DNA from: Prorocentrum cordatum | Lineage: Eukaryota; Sar; Dinophyceae; Prorocentrales; Prorocentraceae | Assembly (NCBI GenBank): GCA_963575745.1 | Contig: CAUYUJ010014322.1 | Span: forward strand, 250,001-314,000 | Reading direction: 5' to 3' | Length of the DNA: 64,000 nucleotides | Shown here: positions 59,284-64,000 of the stretch, piece by piece | Layout of the letters: every line of letters starts with the position of its first letter | How positions within the stretch are numbered: position 1 is the first letter of the stretch | Notes under the pieces: generated by a model | The model's database searches: none | Seen by the model: the letters and a program-made list of their open reading frames with translations, nothing else | What the model was told of the DNA's origin: nothing | Position numbers and translations under genes: made by a program

Positions 59284-62200
59284 GACCGTGCGCCAAGTGT
59301 CGTCCGCCTTGACGTGGACTTGGGTCGGTGCCCAGAGCCTGGTGGTGTGTCGCCGTGGTCGTGGTGAAGGATGACCCAGCCATCGCGACCCGCAACCGCA
59401 GGGTCAGTAACGCGGTGGCCCACAACGGTCGCCCCCCACGGTAGGTAGGCGCCATCGTGATGCTCGCCTGGGTCGAGCCAGACCTCGACGCCAGGGGCGT
59501 TCACACGGGACCGCACATCGCGGACGTGGAAGGCGAGGACGTGGTAGGCGGTCGGCTCCTCTTCCGTCTCGATGTGCTCCCACGTATCGATGTCGCTGCT
59601 GTCAGAGGCGGAGTTGCCGCCGCTCTGCCGTGACGAACGTGAGGCGGAGCGCCGTGAGCGAGCATGGCCTCGGGCGAGGGCGGCGGCCGCGCTGATAAGG
59701 GACGGCGTGCGGCGGTCGTCGGCTCCCGATGCCGTCGGTGAGCGGTCTGGACTGTGTCCCGAGGCGGCACCTGGCTGAGAGGTGTGCGATGGGCCAGACG
59801 CGGCCCCAGGGCTGGAGCCGCTGGGGCGCGGCGCTCGCACGTCAGACTGCCACCGCTCGGGTACAGCCTGGGCCGTGGCAGTGTACACCAGGTCGATCAG
59901 TGGCTGCGGGCCCAGCTGGAGCTTGCGAAGCGAGGCGCGCGGACGGGGCTGGTTGGGGTCGGCCCTGGTGGCTGCTTCGGTGTCGTAGTGCTGTGTAGCC
60001 CATGCTCGCGCTGCCTCTGGCGAGTAAAGTGCCTGCGGCGGTGGCCACGCTGCCGCGGTGTCCAGCCGGCGCCAGATCTTTGCCTCCTGGTCGCGGGCTT
60101 CAGCCGCCTCGCGGAGGTCTGGGTGATCGAAGCCGGCAATGTGGAGGGCGTGCGTGCAGTCGCCCATGCCACAGGTGTGCGGGAGGGCACGGCACCTGGA
60201 GGCAGCTTCGGTGGGGGCACACCAGTCCATGCGGATGAGGAGGCCCAGGACCCGTGGGTAGATGAGGCGCGCTCCGTGAGCCTCCCCGTTCACGAAGTTG
60301 TGCCAGTTCTCACCGCGCGGCGGTTTGGTAGCCTCGCACATCCAGAGCGCGATGGGTCCCCAGGCGAGGGCGTCGTCTTCGAGGCTGCGGGGCGGGTGAG
60401 GCGGCACCGCGTACCACGCGGCCAGCGACGGGTGCACACCCACGTACGCGCGGCCGACATTTGTGGCGGTTCGGCCCTTCGCTTCACGGCGGGGGCCCGG
60501 CAGGAGGTGACCTCCGTTGAAAGCGAGACGGGCCGCAAGGTCGCCGCGGGTCCCGTGCCAGAAGACCGTGGGCGTGTCAGTGGTAGGAGCACGGAGGTCC
60601 CACGTGAGGTAGGGGAAGATCGTCTCGCCTGAGTTCCCGCCCGAGTCTTCCAGCACCCAAATGAGTCGGTTTGGGGGCCTCTGCATGATGTCAGTCCACG
60701 GCGCCAACGCTTGGAGCGTTGGGTCATGGGTGAATCGAGGATGGTCGTAGAGTCGCAGGGCGTCTTCGATGTCCTCCGTAGTCACGCCACTGTTACCAAG
60801 CGCAGAGCCGTTCTGGTACAGGGAGGTGAGGATGCTCGTCGGCGGCACGGGGACCGCTGGGTCGCGCTGGATGGTGCTGCGTAAGTTGCGCGTCGGTGGC
60901 CAGAGGGCTGGGTGGGGCGTACCAGGGCCTGAAGGCGCCTGGGGCCTGGCGGGTGATGCGTGGCGTGCTCGCCGTCGTGGTGGTTGGGTGTCCATGTCGG
61001 AAGAGGAACCACGGGCGTTGCTTGCATCCGCTTCGTCGTCGGGCGCTCCGTGCACGCCGTCGCCGTCGAGGGTGCGCTCACGTGCTTCACTTGCCTCGGC
61101 GTCGGTGGCCTGAGCTGCGGCGGCTTCGTGAGTCGGCGGGTTGCCAGAGGCCGCGCCGCTTGTGGGGCCGTCTCGCGGGGACGGGCTGGTCGACCGTGGC
61201 GTGACAGACGAGGCTCGCGATACCGCGGCAGTGACTTCAACGATGGCGGCGGTGGTGGCGGTGGTGACATCGGCGACTGCGGCGGCAACTGCAGCGGCGT
61301 AGTGTTCCTGTAGCAGCGGGTGTCGAAGGGGATGCACGTGCTGGCTCTCGGGGTCGTCGGGATGCGTGCGCGGAAGCGTGTGTGGGGCCTCATCGCGCGG
61401 GCTCCTGATCGGTTGGCAACAGCGGAGGCACCACTGGGCCGTGGGTGAGTCCAGGACGCGCGCACAGATGCGGGCTCCTACGTGTCCGACGGCTCCTTGA
61501 GCGAGAAGTTTGGCGCCGACCAGGAGGAGACCGCAAACCACTCCGCCTGTGGCGATAGCTCCGAGTTTGCCGCTGGCCCATTTCAGGGCGCCCCAGAGGC
61601 CAGACCCGACTGCGCTGGCTCCGCCCGAGACAATGTCTCTGAGTTTGGCGCTGGTCCACTTGAGAAGACCCCACAAGGCGGGCGCGGCGTCGTATGCTAT
61701 TGTGCGTCGGGGCGTAGTGGACACGGATGGGCCTGGTGCCGCAGCTTCACGGCGTCGTCGCTGCCGGTAGCTGGGGTCTCGGCTCGGTGTCGGCAGGTGC
61801 CCGTCGATCTGGTCCTGGTACGGCATGGCTACCAAGATGGCGTACGTGACCACGAAGAGGCAGATGAGACAGCCGCAGCGTCGAGAGGCCGCTGCGCTGT
61901 GCGGGGCCTCATGGGAGCCGCTGGCGTCGGGGTCCGCGTCCTCGATGGGATCGTTGTCGAGGCCAGCCTGCCAGTGGTCGACGGGGCTGGAGTTGGAGTC
62001 AGTCGAGTTAGCTCGGCGGACAAGGGTGCGGGACGGGGTCCTGCCACCTGAGGTCTGAAGACGCCCAGGTCCAGCCAGTGCTGCAGCGGGGCTGAAGCCG
62101 CCACTGCGCGGGCTGGTGGGAGCTGGCGGTGCGGTGGCATGGCCTGGCTCGTCGGCGGCGGTGGCACCTTCGGCGTCGCTGAGCTGTGCGCTGGGGTCGG

Positions 62201-63020
62201 CCTGGGCCGAGTTGTTGGGCGCACTGCTGCGCGACCGGGAGCGCCCTGTGTGGGGATCGCTGTCACGGTCGCGCTGGGCAGCGTCACTTGGCGGTGGCGT
62301 GCCGTCGGGGTCCTGGGTTTCCGTGTCGTGGATGGAGTCGTTCTGGCTATCGTCCGACACGTGGAACGAGTCCAGGGATATGTTGCTGATATCGCTGGCA
62401 GCTGCGTGCTGGAGCAGAAGCGGTTCAGCGTCGGCCGCGGGCTGGTCACACGTGGCGTTTTGGGCGGGGGGGCCAGCGGGCGGTGGTAGGTTTAGCGGTT
62501 CCATCGGTGCCGCGGCGAGCTCCGCCTCGACAAGCGGCTGCAGGTCTGGCGGGTGGTGCGGGATCGCATCCACGAGATACGCCAGGGCGTCTTGGTCGGG
62601 CGGAGGGAGGCCTCTTGGCAGCAAGGCGTGGGCCCGTGAGAGGTATGGCGGCAGTGGTGCCGCGAAAGCCTCAGGGCCGACGAGCTGGGCACGAGCGCAC
62701 TGGTATTCCAGAAGGAGGCCAAGGTAGCGGGTGGGGTACTCGTGGCTGCCCTGAATACGAGTGAGGTTGCGGTTGGTGCGCTGTCTGTCGGGGCCCGCTC
62801 TGTGCCAGATATCCTCGCACATGTCGACCGCGGTGCGGTGGCGCAGGGCGTCGTTTTTCTCCGCGGAGTCCTCCTGGAAAAGGTGGTCGTACTGTGGCAG
62901 ATGGAGCGTCGCCAGGACGTGCGGGACGCAGTCCTCGAGCCATGCCCAGTAAACGTCCTGATGGTCCTCGCCTGGTGCCCACGCCGCGGCGCGCGGGATG
63001 AGCCGTGCTCGGATGTTCAT
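59280..63020 (-). CDS. LINE ORF-A: unusual N-terminal protein with an ADP-ribosyltransferase-like block
   Basis: The frame extends through the (GA)n at 63096-63190 to 63344; the ATG at 63020 (MNIRARLIPRAAAWAPGEDH) is the likelier start, giving about 1,246 residues. The first 120 residues look globular (DVYWAWLEDCVPHVLATLHL). A hydrophobic segment near residues 380-400 (CGCLICLFVVTYAILVAM) and another near 470 may be membrane segments. Near residues 780-900: PPNRLIWVLEDSGG, TPTVFWHGTRGDLAARLAFN and NVGRAYVGVHPSLAAWYAVP. The H-G-T-R, then G-R-A-Y-V-G, then S-L-A-A-W-Y order resembles the H-Y core of PARP-like ADP-ribosyltransferases or Tpt1-type phosphotransferases; the final acidic residue cannot be placed. 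No typical LINE ORF1 domain is seen. Confidence 0.6.
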   Translation of the reverse strand: MNIRARLIPRAAAWAPGEDHQDVYWAWLEDCVPHVLATLHLPQYDHLFQEDSAEKNDALRHRTAVDMCEDIWHRAGPDRQRTNRNLTRIQGSHEYPTRYLGLLLEYQCARAQLVGPEAFAAPLPPYLSRAHALLPRGLPPPDQDALAYLVDAIPHHPPDLQPLVEAELAAAPMEPLNLPPPAGPPAQNATCDQPAADAEPLLLQHAAASDISNISLDSFHVSDDSQNDSIHDTETQDPDGTPPPSDAAQRDRDSDPHTGRSRSRSSAPNNSAQADPSAQLSDAEGATAADEPGHATAPPAPTSPRSGGFSPAAALAGPGRLQTSGGRTPSRTLVRRANSTDSNSSPVDHWQAGLDNDPIEDADPDASGSHEAPHSAAASRRCGCLICLFVVTYAILVAMPYQDQIDGHLPTPSRDPSYRQRRRREAAAPGPSVSTTPRRTIAYDAAPALWGLLKWTSAKLRDIVSGGASAVGSGLWGALKWASGKLGAIATGGVVCGLLLVGAKLLAQGAVGHVGARICARVLDSPTAQWCLRCCQPIRSPRDEAPHTLPRTHPDDPESQHVHPLRHPLLQEHYAAAVAAAVADVTTATTAAIVEVTAAVSRASSVTPRSTSPSPRDGPTSGAASGNPPTHEAAAAQATDAEASEARERTLDGDGVHGAPDDEADASNARGSSSDMDTQPPRRRARHASPARPQAPSGPGTPHPALWPPTRNLRSTIQRDPAVPVPPTSILTSLYQNGSALGNSGVTTEDIEDALRLYDHPRFTHDPTLQALAPWTDIMQRPPNRLIWVLEDSGGNSGETIFPYLTWDLRAPTTDTPTVFWHGTRGDLAARLAFNGGHLLPGPRREAKGRTATNVGRAYVGVHPSLAAWYAVPPHPPRSLEDDALAWGPIALWMCEATKPPRGENWHNFVNGEAHGARLIYPRVLGLLIRMDWCAPTEAASRCRALPHTCGMGDCTHALHIAGFDHPDLREAAEARDQEAKIWRRLDTAAAWPPPQALYSPEAARAWATQHYDTEAATRADPNQPRPRASLRKLQLGPQPLIDLVYTATAQAVPERWQSDVRAPRPSGSSPGAASGPSHTSQPGAASGHSPDRSPTASGADDRRTPSLISAAAALARGHARSRRSASRSSRQSGGNSASDSSDIDTWEHIETEEEPTAYHVLAFHVRDVRSRVNAPGVEVWLDPGEHHDGAYLPWGATVVGHRVTDPAVAGRDGWVILHHDHGDTPPGSGHRPKSTSRRTTLGARS
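59803..59827 (-). repeat. LINE hairpin H8
   Basis: Plus strand: GCCCCAG, GG, CTGGAG, CC, unpaired G, CTGGGGC. Seven perfect outer pairs; second copy with the CTGGAG loop. Confidence 0.9.
60922..60942 (-). repeat. LINE hairpin H9
   Basis: Plus strand: CCAGG, GC, CTGAAG, GC, unpaired G, CCTGG. Compensated inner pair as in H7, with unrelated arms. Confidence 0.9.
62046..62070 (-). repeat. LINE hairpin H10
   Basis: Plus strand: ACCTGAG, GT, CTGAAG, AC, unpaired G, CCCAGGT. Third version of the inner pair (T-A); one A-C mismatch in the arm. Confidence 0.85.
62083..62107 (-). repeat. LINE hairpin H11
   Basis: Plus strand: GCAGCGG, GG, CTGAAG, CC, unpaired G, CCACTGC. One C-A mismatch in the arm; 37 bases from H10. 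Confidence 0.85.
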
Positions 63021-63095
63021 CAGGTGCCAGAAGGCGGGGTCCTCATCAGGTTCACCCCTGGCGCACAGAGGGGAAGCGGGACTCGCTGCGTTGCT

Positions 63096-63158
63096 AGAGA
63101 GAGAGAGAGAGAGAAAGAAAAAAAAGAGAGAAAGAGAGACAGAGAGAGAGAGAGAAAG

Positions 63159-63189
<31 letters not shown>

Positions 63190-63190
63190 C
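63096..63190 (+). repeat. (GA)n microsatellite
   Basis: GAGAGA with AAAGAAAAAAAAGAG interruptions. It would encode Leu-Ser repeats in ORF-A if translation began upstream. Confidence 0.95.
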
Positions 63191-63597
63191 CCATATGTGC
63201 ATCATGGTTTATGTCATGCCGTGGTGAGCGTCTGTTCATGAGCGGTCGACTACAATGGCGCGTCCACGTGGGCGACAGGGCCGACGAAGACGAGTGACCC
63301 CTAATGTGAGTGATTGCGCATGCGTCAGAGTGAGCTTTGAGCATGGTTGAATGCGAGCCTCTCCCTCTTCACCCCCCCTCCTCAGCTGCCAGGCCTTCCC
63401 GTTTTCAGCCCGTGGTAGCTTTGGAGCTTCCCACATGTGCATATGTTGTAGGATAGTTGGCGGTGGGATATGCCAGACGAGCGTTTAGCCACACAAGGCC
63501 ATAAGTGCATGTCATGTTGGAGGATAGTGCCACGGTGAGCATTTCCAACGATCCCCGCACACAACCACCGCCCCCCCTCGCAGTCACCCCCTATGAG
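63191..63597. other. No gene recognised
   Basis: Short frames only. This may be the 5-prime untranslated region or the flank of the LINE. Confidence 0.4.
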
Positions 63598-63600
63598 TAC

Positions 63601-63646
<46 letters not shown>
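63598..63646 (+). repeat. (TA)n microsatellite
   Basis: About 49 bp of TA with one TACATA interruption. Confidence 0.95.
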
Positions 63647-63651
<5 letters not shown>

Positions 63652-63703
63652 GGACTTCGGAACAAACGTTCTGCTCGCGTCAAGGACCTTCGAGCAAAGC
63701 GCC

Positions 63704-63905
63704 CTCCTCCTCCTCCTCCTCCTCCTCCTCCTCCTCCTCCTCCTGTTCCTCCGCCCCCTCCCTTCTCCTGCTCCTGCTCCTCCTCCTCATCCTTCTGCTC
63801 CCCCTCCCCCTCCGCACCCCCATGCCCTTCCTCACGATCCCCCGCCTCCTCCTCCTCCTCCTCCTGTTCCTCCTCCTCATCCTCGTTCCTGTCATTTCCC
63901 TCCCT
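63704..63905 (+). repeat. CCT microsatellite
   Basis: CTCCTCCTC with CCCCTC and CTGTTC variants. Confidence 0.9.
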
Positions 63906-64000
63906 GTTGAGCCCAGAAACAAGCGAACCGCCTGAGACATCCCCACAATATGGCCGCGAACGTGCCCGTGCAACCACCCCTGGCGGCTCCCCATAGGGGT

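Larger units (their letters stand above)
50733..63020 (-). mobile_element. Very large non-LTR retrotransposon with APE endonuclease, RT and RNase H
   Basis: Read from right to left: a 1.2-kilo-residue ORF-A with no standard domain, a Cys-rich segment (ORF-B), a Pro-rich linker, an apurinic-type endonuclease, reverse transcriptase, a CCHC-type zinc motif, RNase H and a Pro-rich tail. Endonuclease plus RNase H places it with the I/R1/Tad group of LINEs. About 12.3 kb of nearly continuous coding is unusually long. Frame changes near 59350, 57950, 55720, 55565 and 54835 show decay or sequencing indels, except that the 59283/59280 ATGA overlap may be a genuine ORF boundary. Eleven sense-oriented hairpins of one design are embedded in it. 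Ends are not defined: no target duplication or poly(A) was found. Confidence 0.85.

Noticed and set aside
61870-61910. CGCAGCG / CGCTGCG stem with TCGAGAGGC loop as a family member
   Set aside because: Arms pair well but the core does not match the CTNNAG pattern; kept out of the count.

Overview
The window looks like dinoflagellate nuclear DNA. The evidence is: (i) a 22-base near-copy of the dinoflagellate spliced-leader sequence at 5700-5721; (ii) a Ty1/copia element whose polyprotein carries a cytosine-methyltransferase-like segment; (iii) a broken C5 DNA methyltransferase gene with introns; (iv) a protein family (37.7-39.8 kb) that I associate with dinoflagellate repeats; and (v) extreme simple-repeat content, with candidate exons separated by CT/GA-rich introns. 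The species cannot be named from the sequence alone. No rRNA, tRNA, CRISPR array or bacterial operon was seen.

Layout. 0-0.65 kb: start of a gene on the minus strand that runs off the left edge. 2.2-14.3 kb: a degenerate Helitron-like gene split by a nearly intact 10.0 kb Ty1/copia retrotransposon (143-bp LTRs differing at one base, CAGT target duplication). The element reads as Gag-protease, then a spliced-leader relict, then a separate ORF with a signal-peptide-like start and zinc ligands, then a methyltransferase-like segment, integrase, reverse transcriptase and RNase H. 14.3-26.2 kb: mostly arrays (77/99-bp, about 85-bp, 100-bp, about 172-bp, 73-bp, hexa- and trinucleotide), with a LINE 3-prime tail and an O-fucosyltransferase-like gene fragment between them. 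26.2-31.2 kb: GC-rich minus-strand ORFs of unknown function. 31.2-33.5 kb: long trinucleotide arrays. 34.2-36.7 kb: minus-strand C5 methyltransferase gene in at least four exons, broken by a 43-bp tandem duplication. 37.7-39.8 kb: minus-strand repeat-associated protein. 41.6-49.9 kb: a series of minus-strand candidate exons separated by purine/pyrimidine microsatellites. 50.7-63.0 kb: a very large minus-strand non-LTR retrotransposon (endonuclease, reverse transcriptase, RNase H) with several frameshifts.

The most unusual observation is inside that LINE. Eleven short hairpins share one architecture. In the sense strand this is: arm, unpaired C, a three-pair upper stem G-N-C, loop UUCA or UCCA, then the other arm. 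The arms differ completely in sequence but stay self-complementary, and the N pair covaries. Most are spaced 1.03-1.16 kb apart, with a close pair at each end. This looks like a ladder of RNA-protein binding sites; the function is inference. The second is the spliced-leader relict inside the copia element: it supplies the stop codon of ORF1 and lies 70 bases upstream of ORF2, as expected if ORF2 arose from, or is expressed as, a trans-spliced mRNA.

Except for the copia element, the split gene around it and the short LINE tail at 15.6 kb, every coding signal judged convincing lies on the minus strand, which fits the unidirectional gene clusters known in dinoflagellates.
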